Source: Sulfurospirillum sp036802865 (GTDB lineage Bacteria; Campylobacterota; Campylobacteria; Campylobacterales; Sulfurospirillaceae). From it: DNA of 64,000 nucleotides. The stretch lies in contig NZ_DAIRVK010000002.1 of the NCBI RefSeq assembly GCF_036802865.1, positions 496,001 through 560,000 of the forward strand. The letters run 5' to 3'. A model generated the notes under the pieces. That model was not told the DNA's origin and did not search any database. It worked only from the letters and a program-made list of their open reading frames with translations. This document shows, piece by piece, positions 16,333-25,604 of this stretch; position 1 is the stretch's first letter, and the number at the start of each line of letters is the position of its first letter. The position numbers and the translations under genes are program-made.

Positions 16333-18519
16333 ATGTTAAACTTAAAAATAATAATTATTTTATTTATTTACAGCTCTTTTTTATATTCAAATGAAATTTT
16401 GCTTCTTCATTCATATAATAAAGGCTTAAAATGGAGTGATGGTATTTCTCGTGGCATTGAGGATGTTATGCAAAAACATCCTCAATATGAACTTACGACT
16501 GAGTATATGGATAGCAAAAAGATAGATTCAGATAACTACTTTGCAGAATTGCTTGATCTTTATAAAAAGAAATTCAGCAATCGTAGCTATAAAGCAATCA
16601 TTGCAGCAGATAATTATGCCTATGATTTTGTTCGTAAATATCACCATGAGCTCTTTCCTAATACACCTGTTGTTTTCTGTGGGGTCGAAAACTTTAATCC
16701 CAAAGATCTTGATGCGTATCTTAAACAATATATCACTGGTGTCATCGAATACAAAGATATACGAAAAAATCTTGAATTAATTTATAAACTCTTTCCTGCC
16801 ATTAAAATGGTTTACATTATAAGTGATGATGCGTATTCTTCTCTCATCATTAAAGATCAGATAATAGAAGAGTCAAACCATTTTAAAGATAAATTCCGTG
16901 TTTCATTTGATAATCAAATTGATTTTAATACTATTGATGAAAAAATCGCAAAGCTTCCAAAACAAAGTGCCATATTATTTACAAGTTTTTACAGAGACGT
17001 TAACGACCAATACATTCCTTATCATAGGCTACAAGGATTTTTTCAACGCTCACCGTTTCCTATTTTTGCACTCAATCATATTCATGTTGGAGAAGGTGTC
17101 ATTGGTGGATTTATGGTTAATCCTTATGAACAAGGAGCACTTGCTGCTAAAAAAGCATTTGAACTTATTAATGGTAAAAAAATCACTTCTGTTCCTATTG
17201 AAACACCCAATGGTAAATATTTCTTTGATAACAATATTTTACGTAAATTTACTATTTCTCTGAGTGATATTCCAAATCCATCTGAAGTGCTTAATGGTGT
17301 TGAAGGTTTTTATGAAAAACACCGTAAGTTTGTTGAAAATGCATTTGCACTTATGCCATTGCTACTGTTACTTACAACCATTCTTGTGCTTAACATTATT
17401 AAGCGTATCTCTTTGGAAAAAGAGCTCTTGCGCCAAAATAGACTTGATTATGTTTTATTAAATAACATACAAAGTGCTATTTTCTGGAAATCAAATGATG
17501 GGAAAATTCTTGGATGTAATGATCTCTTATGTCAAATTTTGGAGCGAAACAAACTGGATATTATAGGCAAACATGTCAAAGAAATCATGCCAACTATCTG
17601 TGATGCCATTCAAGAAGTCCCACTGGATTGCCCCAATAGTGCTGAAATAGAGATGCAAGTTCCTTTCAAAGACAAAATTGTCTTTTCCGTACATCGCACT
17701 TACTACACAGATGAAAACAACCATGAAGCGGGCGTTGTTACCATCTTAACAGACATTACAGAAAAAAAACGTGTCGATACTGAACATAAGCGTCACGAAC
17801 AATTTGTTATTCAACGCTCCAAACAATCCGAAGTAGGTGAGATGATCGCCAGTATCGCACACCAATGGAAAACACCTTTGGTGGAAATCTCTGCTATTGC
17901 ACAAGAACTTATATACAAACGCCGAAAAAAGGTTCTTGACGAAGAAGATACCCAAAAATTTGTCGATGACATCATGACACAAGTGAAGTATATGTCAAGT
18001 ACCATCGATGATTTTAGGCAATTTATCAAGCCTTCTTCGATGCAAACGGCATTTGATGTACGTGAAGCCATCGATACACTCTTAACCGTCGTTAACCACA
18101 ATGTCAAATACAATTATATTACGATCAATATTCTCCAAAAACAACCAGAGCAACTCTTAGCTTTTGGTTACCCTAATGAATTTAAACAGTGCGTTTTAAA
18201 CATCATTAATAATGCAAAAGATAGTATTGTAAAAAGAAGAGAGACAAAAACAACCGATGGCATCATTGAGATTGAACTTGACAGTGATGAAAACAACATT
18301 TATCTCTCCATTAGTGATGATGGTTGTGGTATTGAAAAAAATAAACTAGAGTCTATCTTTGATCCGTTCATGAGTACGAAAGCCAATGGTGATGGTTTTG
18401 GGCTTTATATGGCACGTTTGATTATTGAAGATAAAATGGGCGGCAAAATAATCGCCAAACAAAGAAAGAGTGGTGCACAAATTTGCATTACCATTAATAA
18501 AGCCAAAGGAGCAGCATGA
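16333..18519 (+). CDS. Sensor histidine kinase with periplasmic ABC-substrate-binding-like domain
   Basis: This 728-residue membrane kinase has an N-terminal signal/anchor, a periplasmic region (residues about 20-335) resembling the sugar/urea-type ABC substrate-binding fold (RGIEDVMQKHP, IAADNYAYDFV, VGEGVIGGFMVNP), a TM at about 337-356, a PAS-like domain (about 368-478), the H-box with H510 in ASIAHQWKTPL, and an ATPase domain with NIINNAKDSI, DDGCGIEKNKL and GDGFGLYMARLII. The HQWK-type H-box is typical of Campylobacterota. It overlaps the response regulator as ATGA and diverges from the dicarboxylate transporter, so a hydroxy- or dicarboxylate ligand is likely but unproven. Confidence 0.88.
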   Translation: MLNLKIIIILFIYSSFLYSNEILLLHSYNKGLKWSDGISRGIEDVMQKHPQYELTTEYMDSKKIDSDNYFAELLDLYKKKFSNRSYKAIIAADNYAYDFVRKYHHELFPNTPVVFCGVENFNPKDLDAYLKQYITGVIEYKDIRKNLELIYKLFPAIKMVYIISDDAYSSLIIKDQIIEESNHFKDKFRVSFDNQIDFNTIDEKIAKLPKQSAILFTSFYRDVNDQYIPYHRLQGFFQRSPFPIFALNHIHVGEGVIGGFMVNPYEQGALAAKKAFELINGKKITSVPIETPNGKYFFDNNILRKFTISLSDIPNPSEVLNGVEGFYEKHRKFVENAFALMPLLLLLTTILVLNIIKRISLEKELLRQNRLDYVLLNNIQSAIFWKSNDGKILGCNDLLCQILERNKLDIIGKHVKEIMPTICDAIQEVPLDCPNSAEIEMQVPFKDKIVFSVHRTYYTDENNHEAGVVTILTDITEKKRVDTEHKRHEQFVIQRSKQSEVGEMIASIAHQWKTPLVEISAIAQELIYKRRKKVLDEEDTQKFVDDIMTQVKYMSSTIDDFRQFIKPSSMQTAFDVREAIDTLLTVVNHNVKYNYITINILQKQPEQLLAFGYPNEFKQCVLNIINNAKDSIVKRRETKTTDGIIEIELDSDENNIYLSISDDGCGIEKNKLESIFDPFMSTKANGDGFGLYMARLIIEDKMGGKIIAKQRKSGAQICITINKAKGAA

Positions 18520-19166
18520 AAATATTGATACTGGAAGATAATGAACGCTTAGCCAATCTTATTGTTGAAGCTTTAGAGCAGAAAAAATACCATGTTGATC
18601 TTTTTAAAGATGGAAAACTTGCCCTCGAAGCCATTGATAACGGTTATGACTGTTTTATCTTGGATATCAATGTCCCTGGTATCGATGGACTCAGCCTGCT
18701 TAAAGAGATTCGCAGCATGGATGATTCTACGCCTGCTATTATTATCAGTGCCAATGTTGAACTGGATACCATCCAAGAAGCCTACAGCAAAGGATGCGAC
18801 GAATACCTCAAAAAACCTTTTTATATGTATGAACTCGAAACAAAAATCGAAAAGCTCTGTCGTCCTAAAATCTCTCTTGTAACATTACAAAATGGCTTTA
18901 CGTACTCCATGCAAAATGAGCAACTTCTGGATGAAAAAGGAGAAGAAATAAAGCTTGCAAAAAAAGAGATTCTTCTCTTGAACCTTTTTACCAAAAATCT
19001 CAATAAAAACATCTCTTTTGAGCGCATTGAACAGTATGTATGGGGTGGGGAACTCACCACAACGGAAAATATCCGTGCGCTCGTCAAACGTCTTCGTAAA
19101 AAACTTCCTGATGACACCATCGAGAATCAAGGTGGCATAGGATACCGACTCAATTATGAACATTAA
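18516..19166 (+). CDS. OmpR-family response regulator
   Basis: The 216-residue protein has a receiver domain (acidic pair near residues 7-8, probable phospho-acceptor D50 in FILDINVPG, the conserved Lys in YLKKPF) and a winged-helix DNA-binding domain at about 125-216 ending in RALVKRLRKKLPDD and GIGYRLNYE. It is the partner of the kinase just upstream (4-nt overlap) and overlaps the MFS gene by 11 bp. Its targets probably include the divergent dcu gene; the inverted repeat at 16242-16267 is a candidate site. Confidence 0.92.
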   Translation: MKILILEDNERLANLIVEALEQKKYHVDLFKDGKLALEAIDNGYDCFILDINVPGIDGLSLLKEIRSMDDSTPAIIISANVELDTIQEAYSKGCDEYLKKPFYMYELETKIEKLCRPKISLVTLQNGFTYSMQNEQLLDEKGEEIKLAKKEILLLNLFTKNLNKNISFERIEQYVWGGELTTTENIRALVKRLRKKLPDDTIENQGGIGYRLNYEH

Positions 19167-20304
19167 ATCATTTTTTGCCACACGAGAACAGCTACTCTAC
19201 CTTCTAGCCGCTGCTGTTCCCATCGCATTTACTGCGTGGAATGCACTTTTAAATAATTTTGTTGTCGAAGTAGCAGGATTTGATGGTGAAAAAATTGGAC
19301 TTCTTCAAAGTATTCGCGAAATTCCAGGGCTTCTAGCCTTTAGTATTGTTTTTATTTTGATGATTTTTCGCCAACAGAGCGCGGCATATTTTTCATTGTT
19401 GCTCTTAGGTTTGGGAACACTTATAACAGCCTTTTTTCCTTCAACTGTAGGTCTTTACATCACAACACTCATTATGTCTATAGGATTTCACTATCTTGAA
19501 ACCTTGCACAGTTCACTTTCACTCCAATGGATTGATAAAGCGCAAGCACCTACATTCCTTGGAAAAATATCAGCAGTACGATCATTTATGGCGCTGTTTA
19601 TTTTAGCCACACTGTATGTGATGATGAAAGTTTTTAATGTAGGCTATATTACCGTTTATGTTCTCAGTGGTGGTCTGACGATGCTGCTTGCTATAGTGGC
19701 TTGGGTGGGATTTGAACATTTTAAAGATGATGTTGTGCAAGAAACCAAACTTTTTTTACGCAAAAAATACTGGCTTTTTTATCTCCTTACATTTCTTGCT
19801 GGGGCACGCCGTCAGATTGTTGTTGTTTTTGCAGGTTTTTTACTTGTTGAGCAGTTTCATTTTAGTGTAGAAAATATGCTATTGCTTCTAAGTGCCAATA
19901 CCATCATCAATATGATTTGTGCACCCTATGCAGGGAAACTCATTGAACGTTTTGGTGAGAATCTTTCACTAAAACTCGAATATATTTGTATAGTTCTCAT
20001 TTTTATCCTATATGGTTTGGTACAATCTCAAGCGATGGCAGTGACTTTGTATATTTTAGATAATCTTTTTTATACTATAGCCATTGCCCTAAAAACCTAT
20101 TTTCAAAAAATAGCTGATCCCAAAGATATATCTGTCACTTCGGGCGTTGCTTCTGCAATCAACCATATTGCGGCTGTTTTCTTGCCCTTTACCTTTGGTA
20201 TCATTTGGATTAATTCGCACAGCGCTGTCTTTTTTATAGGTGCTGCGATTGCCTTTATTGCGTTTTTGTTGACATTTTTTATATCTAAAAAGGAGCCTGC
20301 ATGA
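19156..20304 (+). CDS. MFS transporter
   Basis: The 382-residue protein has about eleven to twelve hydrophobic segments and a charged central loop near residue 195 (the KDDVVQETKLFLRKK region), as in the major facilitator superfamily. No substrate motif is recognisable. It is in the same operon as the two-component genes (11-bp overlap) and overlaps the next small gene as ATGA. It may move the compound sensed by the kinase or a product of its metabolism; that is inference. Confidence 0.8.
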   Translation: MNIKSFFATREQLLYLLAAAVPIAFTAWNALLNNFVVEVAGFDGEKIGLLQSIREIPGLLAFSIVFILMIFRQQSAAYFSLLLLGLGTLITAFFPSTVGLYITTLIMSIGFHYLETLHSSLSLQWIDKAQAPTFLGKISAVRSFMALFILATLYVMMKVFNVGYITVYVLSGGLTMLLAIVAWVGFEHFKDDVVQETKLFLRKKYWLFYLLTFLAGARRQIVVVFAGFLLVEQFHFSVENMLLLLSANTIINMICAPYAGKLIERFGENLSLKLEYICIVLIFILYGLVQSQAMAVTLYILDNLFYTIAIALKTYFQKIADPKDISVTSGVASAINHIAAVFLPFTFGIIWINSHSAVFFIGAAIAFIAFLLTFFISKKEPA

Positions 20305-20582
20305 GTTTACAGGTAAAGGAAGATTTTTTACAATTTGATGATTATCAGCCAGATGCAAAGGATTATAATGCATCGACCTATTTTGAGTTAGAAGGCAGTG
20401 AAAAATTTGATAAAACTTCCGCTAAACAGATGCTCGTGATGATGAACCGCATTTCAGCAGATTTACGATTAGATTCATATTCGATGAAAAAGCTTGAAGT
20501 CGTCCTGAGAGAAGAACTTCCATTCTTTGCTGTAAACCGCAGACTCGTCCTAAATTGGGTCAATGAAAACTTTTTATTTTAA
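20301..20582 (+). CDS. Conserved-looking small protein of unknown function
   Basis: This 93-residue soluble protein is acidic at the N-terminus and then has a helical region (DKTSAKQMLVMMNRISADL) ending in NEENFLF-like hydrophobic residues. I do not recognise the family. Its ATG overlaps the MFS stop as ATGA, which argues that it is a real gene and co-translated with the transporter. It has no signal peptide or membrane segment. Confidence 0.7.
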   Translation: MSLQVKEDFLQFDDYQPDAKDYNASTYFELEGSEKFDKTSAKQMLVMMNRISADLRLDSYSMKKLEVVLREELPFFAVNRRLVLNWVNENFLF

Positions 20583-20627
20583 TCTCATCCTTTGTCGTCT
20601 ATAATAAGCATACGAAAAAGAGGGTAC

Positions 20628-21128
20628 ATGAAAAAAATTTATTTTATTAGACATGCAAAATCAAGCTGGAAAGATGAAATGTTAGCCGATTTTGATAGAC
20701 CTTTGAATGGTCGAGGTAAACGAGACGTTGTCTTTATGGGAAAACGTTTGAAGATGTTCGATGTTATGCCAGACCTTATCTATACCAGTCCTGCAAAAAG
20801 AGCTGAAAAAACAACCAGAGAGCTCGCGCGTGAAATTAATTGTGATAAAAAGAAAATCAAAAGCATTGATGCCCTCTATGAAGGCTCATATGAGAGTTAT
20901 CTTGAACTGATTCATTCCACCGATGACAAACACGCCTCTGTCTTTATCATCGCACACAACCCTGCCATTACCGAAGTAGGGGAACGTCTTAGTGGCGCTA
21001 TTTTAAGTAATATTCCTACATGTGCCATTGTCTGTATCAGTTTTGATGTTTCAAGTTTTAAAGAGATCACCGAAGAGAGCGGGCACATTCTCTTTTTTGA
21101 CTATCCTAAAAAACACCTCAAAGACTAA
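20628..21128 (+). CDS. SixA-type histidine phosphatase
   Basis: The 166-residue protein has the phosphoglycerate-mutase-like RHG signature in the SixA variant, FIRHAKSSW, with the catalytic His near residue 8, then FDRPLNGRGKRD, TSPAKRAEKTTRE and the second His in FIIAHNPAITEV. SixA-like enzymes dephosphorylate phosphohistidine on HPt or PTSNtr proteins; the target here is unknown. I start at the ATG at 20628 (AGAGGG upstream) rather than 12 codons earlier. A TATAAT at 20600-20605 is a possible -10 box. It converges on corA. Confidence 0.88.
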   Translation: MKKIYFIRHAKSSWKDEMLADFDRPLNGRGKRDVVFMGKRLKMFDVMPDLIYTSPAKRAEKTTRELAREINCDKKKIKSIDALYEGSYESYLELIHSTDDKHASVFIIAHNPAITEVGERLSGAILSNIPTCAIVCISFDVSSFKEITEESGHILFFDYPKKHLKD

Positions 21129-21141
21129 AAAAAGAGTCTTT
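21120..21141. terminator. Short hairpin between convergent sixA-like and corA-like genes
   Basis: AAAGACT (21120-21126) pairs with AGTCTTT (21135-21141) across an 8-nt A-rich loop, overlapping the stop codon of the phosphatase gene and abutting the corA-like stop. The stem is short, so its strength as a bidirectional terminator is doubtful. Confidence 0.45.
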
Positions 21142-21926
21142 TAAAGTCTCTTTTTCAAAAACAAAATTAAACCCGTCATAATAATCGCACAACTTGCCAT
21201 GATAAGTGTCACTAAAGCTGTACCATAAGGAATTTCACTAAAAGGAAGTCCTTGAGAGTTCATCCCAAAATAACCTGCAACAAAATGTAAAGGCAAGAAA
21301 ATGCCTGAGAGCATTGTCAAAAGATAAATCGTTCGATTCATTTTTTCATTACTACGGGTCGTATAAAAATTGTACAAGTTGTTGAGTTTATCCGTTGCAA
21401 GGAGGGCAGAGCGGTTGGTACGACCAATATGCTCATGAATATCTTGAAAATGAATCGCTAAAAAATCTTCTTCTTTAAGATACGTTGTTATAAATGTATT
21501 GAGTACTTCAACACCCAAATTAAGGACTCTGTGAATTCTACTCAGATCTTTTTTATTGGCAAGCCAGTAGTGCATAAAGTTTGAAAAACCTGCATTGTCA
21601 TACAATTTTTCCTCCATCAAATCAATTCCCTCATGCATAGAAGCTACCAAAGCCATCGTTTCATTCGTTTTTTCATTTAAAAATTCATACACATGTTGCA
21701 TCGTCTCAAAATTCACAAATTCAGCTTTTTGCTTGTCAAAATAGTAGTACGACGCATGGTCAAAAACAAAGGCATGAGACTCCATAGTAAGGCATGTATC
21801 ACTATAATGAGGCAGTGTTAAAATCAAAATATCATACGCCTCTTCTTCAATAAAACTTGAAGGATGCGTAGGGTTTTTAATGTCTGATAAGTGAAAACTG
21901 TCAACTTTTTCAAAAAGATTTTTCAT
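21141..21926 (-). CDS. CorA-family magnesium/divalent cation channel
   Basis: CorA proteins form pentameric Mg2+ channels in the inner membrane. The 261-residue protein is shorter than classical CorA (about 316), mainly in the N-terminal domain, but keeps a long helical region and two C-terminal membrane segments: the first (LLTMLSGIFLPLHFVAGYFG) ends in the diagnostic GMN motif (YFGMNSQGLPF), the second is ALVTLIMASCAIIMTGLILFL, followed by a basic tail KKRL. Its start overlaps the xerH stop by 4 bp. Confidence 0.9.
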   Translation of the reverse strand: MKNLFEKVDSFHLSDIKNPTHPSSFIEEEAYDILILTLPHYSDTCLTMESHAFVFDHASYYYFDKQKAEFVNFETMQHVYEFLNEKTNETMALVASMHEGIDLMEEKLYDNAGFSNFMHYWLANKKDLSRIHRVLNLGVEVLNTFITTYLKEEDFLAIHFQDIHEHIGRTNRSALLATDKLNNLYNFYTTRSNEKMNRTIYLLTMLSGIFLPLHFVAGYFGMNSQGLPFSEIPYGTALVTLIMASCAIIMTGLILFLKKRL

Positions 21927-22987
21927 GATATTCCATCCATAGTATCAGCTGCTATTTTAAGACGCTCTTTATCAAAGTGGGTATAAATACGTGAGGTATT
22001 GAGATCAGCATGTCCAAGGGCTTCTTGAACCAAAATTAAATCGTGATTTTTTTGATAAAGCAGCGTTGCAAAAGTATGACGCAACATGTGCGCACCGTTT
22101 TTTTCTTTCCTTATTCCTGCTTGCATCAGCATTTTATCCATAATATAACTCACATAGGCTTGGGTTAAAGGCTTTCCCGTACGACTTTGAAATAACAGCG
22201 CATTTTCAGAGCTTCTGTATCCCATCCATTCGTTTAAATCATGTTCAATGTGTTCGACTTTGATCATGGCAGTTCTTGGTTTATTTCCTTTACCTTTGAT
22301 CTGAAAGATGAAATAATCACCTTCGCGAACCATGTCCTTAAGCCTTAGTCCTAAAGCTTCACTGACACGCATTCCTGTAAAAATAATCATTTTGATAAGA
22401 AGTCTGTTTTTTGCCTGTACATAAGGTTTAAATTCGGTCTCTTCGATGGCTTTAAAAAAGCGAGTAAGTTCTTCTTTGTACATATGTGCTGGCAATTTTT
22501 CACCACGACTGCCACCAAGACCTCCCCAATTTTTGAGCTCAATTCGAAACTGATGCGAATTGCCTTTTTCATCTTCATTTTGCTTGTCAATAAATTTAAA
22601 CAGTGAAATAATAGCAATACGATAGTTTTTCTTTGTCGCATCAGAGAGTGAGCCTGTTTGTGAGGCTAAAAATTCACTCAAAAGCTCTTCATCAATCTCT
22701 TTTAAAGATGTAATCCCCATGGGTAGGGCATAGTAGTAAAACTTCTCCAAAGGATTGATAAAAAGGTTAATACCAATAAGCCCTATATTTCGGGCTTCTT
22801 TGGCAAGATTTTTAAGCTCATCCATGCTTTTGCACCCTTGGTTAAGAGCGCCAATAATGGCTGAAAGTTTTGCATTTTCTTCAACATGGCGGTTGGATAA
22901 AGAAGTAAGTTTCGACTTAATAAATCGATCAAGCCAAAAGAGTAAGCTCTTTTCAAAATTCTCTTTCACATCCACCTTATAGCGCAT
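21923..22987 (-). CDS. xerH: XerH-type tyrosine recombinase
   Basis: XerH is the single Xer recombinase of Campylobacterota and resolves chromosome dimers at difH with FtsK. The catalytic set is visible: Arg in FTGMRVSEALGL, Lys in QIKGKGNKPR, HxxR in GAHMLRHTFATLL, His in ALGHADLNTS and Tyr in RIYTHFD. I start at the ATG at 22987, one base after the tgt stop, giving 354 residues, close to the Helicobacter protein; an upstream in-frame ATG lies inside tgt. The corA-like gene follows with a 4-bp overlap. No difH site was identified by eye. Confidence 0.9.
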   Translation of the reverse strand: MRYKVDVKENFEKSLLFWLDRFIKSKLTSLSNRHVEENAKLSAIIGALNQGCKSMDELKNLAKEARNIGLIGINLFINPLEKFYYYALPMGITSLKEIDEELLSEFLASQTGSLSDATKKNYRIAIISLFKFIDKQNEDEKGNSHQFRIELKNWGGLGGSRGEKLPAHMYKEELTRFFKAIEETEFKPYVQAKNRLLIKMIIFTGMRVSEALGLRLKDMVREGDYFIFQIKGKGNKPRTAMIKVEHIEHDLNEWMGYRSSENALLFQSRTGKPLTQAYVSYIMDKMLMQAGIRKEKNGAHMLRHTFATLLYQKNHDLILVQEALGHADLNTSRIYTHFDKERLKIAADTMDGIS

Positions 22988-22988
22988 C

Positions 22989-24110
22989 TTATTTGGCTCG
23001 TTTTGCGTAAAATTCCGCTTTAAAAGAGGCAAAACGACCTTCTAAAATCGCTTGACGCATTTGTTTCATTAATGTCAGATAATAGTGAAGATTGTGAATG
23101 GATGCAAGCCTAAAATAGGTCAGTTCCTTGGCACGGAAAAGATGGTGCAAGTAGCCTCGTGAATAGTTCTTACACGTAAAACAGTCACACTCTGGATCAA
23201 TGGGCGCTTCATCTCTTTGGAACTTCGCATTTTTGATGCTAATTTTGCCAAAAGAGGTAAAAAGTGAACCATTGCGGGCATTTCTGGTTGGCATAACACA
23301 GTCAAACATATCCACACCACGCTCCACGTTTTCAACCAAATCTTCAGGTGTGCCAACACCCATCAAATAGCGAGGTTTATCTTTTGGCATTAAAGGAGTC
23401 ACAAATTCAACTGTTTCATACATATCGGCATTGGCTTCACCCACACTCAACCCGCCAATGGCAAAACCATCAAAGGGTAGGGCGCAAAGTTCATTAGCAC
23501 TGATACGACGAAACTCTTTATCGGTTCCACCTTGAATGATCGCAAAAATATTTTGATGAAGACCAATACCTTCAGACTGTTTTTGTTTATGATACGTAAT
23601 GGCACGCTGAGCCCAATCAGTCGTACGTTTGATGGAAAGTGCTATGCGCTCTTTTGTTGCGGGAAGTGCAACAAGATCGTCTAAAATCATCATAATGTCA
23701 GAGTTAAAGTTGTACTGAATATCCAGTACCTTCTCAGGTGTAAAATAGTGAGAAGAACCATCAATATGGCTTTTAAACATAATGCCATTCACATCTGCTT
23801 TTGAAATATCGCTTAAGCTAAACGCTTGAAATCCACCGCTATCGGTCAAAAAACTGTTTGGAAATTTTGTAAAGCCATGAAGTCCGCCAAAATGTTTAAT
23901 GACTTCATCATTTGGGCGTAGGTAAAGATGGTAGGTATTACCTAAAATTATTTGAGCGCCTAGCATTTCGCTCATATCAACAGCATCTAAGCTTTTTACA
24001 CTGCCCACAGTTCCTACAGGCATAAATACAGGTGTTTGGATGGTGCTGTGTGCCGTTTTTATCGTACAAGCACGAGCAAAGCCATCGGTTTTATCTATCT
24101 GAAATTCCAT
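22989..24110 (-). CDS. tgt: tRNA-guanine transglycosylase
   Basis: Tgt swaps guanine for preQ1 at the wobble position of GUN-anticodon tRNAs, the first tRNA step to queuosine. The 373-residue length is standard. Active-site features are FLTDSGGFQAFSL, GLSVGEANADMYE, RYLMGVGTPEDLV and FDCVMPTRNARNG (nucleophilic Asp), with the zinc site CDCFTC followed by a His-containing helix (GYLHHLF). It is the first gene of tgt-xerH-corA and diverges from the TrkA-like gene across 43 bp. Confidence 0.97.
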   Translation of the reverse strand: MEFQIDKTDGFARACTIKTAHSTIQTPVFMPVGTVGSVKSLDAVDMSEMLGAQIILGNTYHLYLRPNDEVIKHFGGLHGFTKFPNSFLTDSGGFQAFSLSDISKADVNGIMFKSHIDGSSHYFTPEKVLDIQYNFNSDIMMILDDLVALPATKERIALSIKRTTDWAQRAITYHKQKQSEGIGLHQNIFAIIQGGTDKEFRRISANELCALPFDGFAIGGLSVGEANADMYETVEFVTPLMPKDKPRYLMGVGTPEDLVENVERGVDMFDCVMPTRNARNGSLFTSFGKISIKNAKFQRDEAPIDPECDCFTCKNYSRGYLHHLFRAKELTYFRLASIHNLHYYLTLMKQMRQAILEGRFASFKAEFYAKRAK

Positions 24111-24153
24111 TTTAGTTACAATATCCTCTTTATTTTATAGGGAGTCGATTACA

Positions 24154-25557
24154 ATGAAGAAAATTTTAATCATCGCTGATGGCATTCTAGCAAAACAATT
24201 TTTAGAAAAGGTTATGGAAACCGAAGCTGGAGAAAATAGCTACACCATCGTTACCTATAAAGAAGAGACTTTACCTAAAAAACGCCCTGAAAATTTTAAA
24301 TTTTTTGAATTTGATCCAACAAGCTACGAAAAACTCACTATTGTCCTCAACGAGCAATTTTTTCAAGTGATGATTATTATGTCCAATGAGTTGGATGTAA
24401 AAGCGACATACCAAAACATCCGAAAAGTGGATGGGAAAGTGCGTATTGTCATCATGGACAGATGGGACTTAAAAATCGAAGACAAACGTCTTTTAATGCT
24501 CAACTCACGCGAAATTCTTGCTTCTCGTTTTACCGACCACCTTCCAAACACACCTATTGTTGCACAAAATATCGGTCTTGGTATTGGCGAGATTATGGAA
24601 GTATCTGTACCTGTGGGAAGTGCTTATGCCTACAGACATTTAGCTTCCATTGAGCAGAGTAAATGGAAAATTGCAGCAGTGTACCGCTCTAACACACTCA
24701 TTTTGCCTCGACCTGCACTTATGTTGTTACCTAACGATCTTTTGCTTCTGGTAGGCGATCCTAAAGTGTTGCAAAGTGTTTTTAAAAGTATCAAACGCGA
24801 ACTTGGTCAGTTTCCTTCTCCTTTTGGAAGCAGTATTTACTGCCTTATCGATATGTTACGCATGAATGACAACGAAACCGACTTGCTCATCAACGACGCA
24901 CTTTTATTACACTCAAAACTCAACAGCAACAAATTACATGTAAAAATCATCAACCCAACATACTCAAAATCACTTGAAAAAATCAAAAGTTACAGCAATC
25001 ACCACATTAACGTTATGATTGATTACTTTGAAACGCAACCGCGTAAAGTACTCAAAGAAGATACTGAAAAAATGGACATTGGTCTCATTGTTGTGATGAA
25101 TAGATTTTTCCAACATAATAAACGCACGCTTTACAAAACCAAACTACCGATTTTTAAAATGGGAACACGTGGCTTTGGTAGCCTCAATCAAGGTGTTGTT
25201 TTAAGCAATGATGCCCATGAAATCGAGCAAGAATCTTCAGTCATTTTTGACGTTGCAACCCAACTTTCATTGGAGTTAAAACTCTACAGCTACAATCCTG
25301 ACCATGAAAATGAAAAAAACAGCCTCATCGAGCACTTTGACAACCTATCCAAAATATTTGGACGTGAAGTTGATGTCGTTCAAAGTGATAAAAATCCACT
25401 GGTTAAACTTCGCCATCGCGATAATATTTTGCAATTTTTACCGTTTAGTCCTAAAATATTGGAAGCAAATATTCTTTCTATTTTTTCGACTGATATGGAA
25501 AAACTTCACTTCAAACTTGCTGACAATTACCAGCTGTTCATCCCAATCAATGCATAA
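24154..25557 (+). CDS. TrkA-like (RCK) protein without membrane segments
   Basis: The 467-residue protein starts with a Rossmann-type segment (ILIIADGILAKQFLEKVME) and has a TrkA_C-like region near residues 150-215 (EIMEVSVPVGSAYAYRHL, then LLPNDLLLLVGDP). The second half contains a further alpha/beta domain of unknown function. No membrane-spanning stretch is seen, so if it gates an ion channel the pore is a separate protein. RCK proteins bind nucleotides and regulate K+ transport; that role here is inference. It lies upstream of aroB with its own 47-bp gap. Confidence 0.7.
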   Translation: MKKILIIADGILAKQFLEKVMETEAGENSYTIVTYKEETLPKKRPENFKFFEFDPTSYEKLTIVLNEQFFQVMIIMSNELDVKATYQNIRKVDGKVRIVIMDRWDLKIEDKRLLMLNSREILASRFTDHLPNTPIVAQNIGLGIGEIMEVSVPVGSAYAYRHLASIEQSKWKIAAVYRSNTLILPRPALMLLPNDLLLLVGDPKVLQSVFKSIKRELGQFPSPFGSSIYCLIDMLRMNDNETDLLINDALLLHSKLNSNKLHVKIINPTYSKSLEKIKSYSNHHINVMIDYFETQPRKVLKEDTEKMDIGLIVVMNRFFQHNKRTLYKTKLPIFKMGTRGFGSLNQGVVLSNDAHEIEQESSVIFDVATQLSLELKLYSYNPDHENEKNSLIEHFDNLSKIFGREVDVVQSDKNPLVKLRHRDNILQFLPFSPKILEANILSIFSTDMEKLHFKLADNYQLFIPINA

Positions 25558-25604
25558 TTAAGTGCTTTTTGAGTATTATAGAAACAAAAAAATTTGGATA
25601 GCGC

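Noticed and set aside
21923..22987. The tyrosine recombinase as the integrase of a genomic island
   Set aside because: Its length, position between tgt and corA, and overlap with both fit the housekeeping XerH. No attachment-site repeats or phage genes are nearby.
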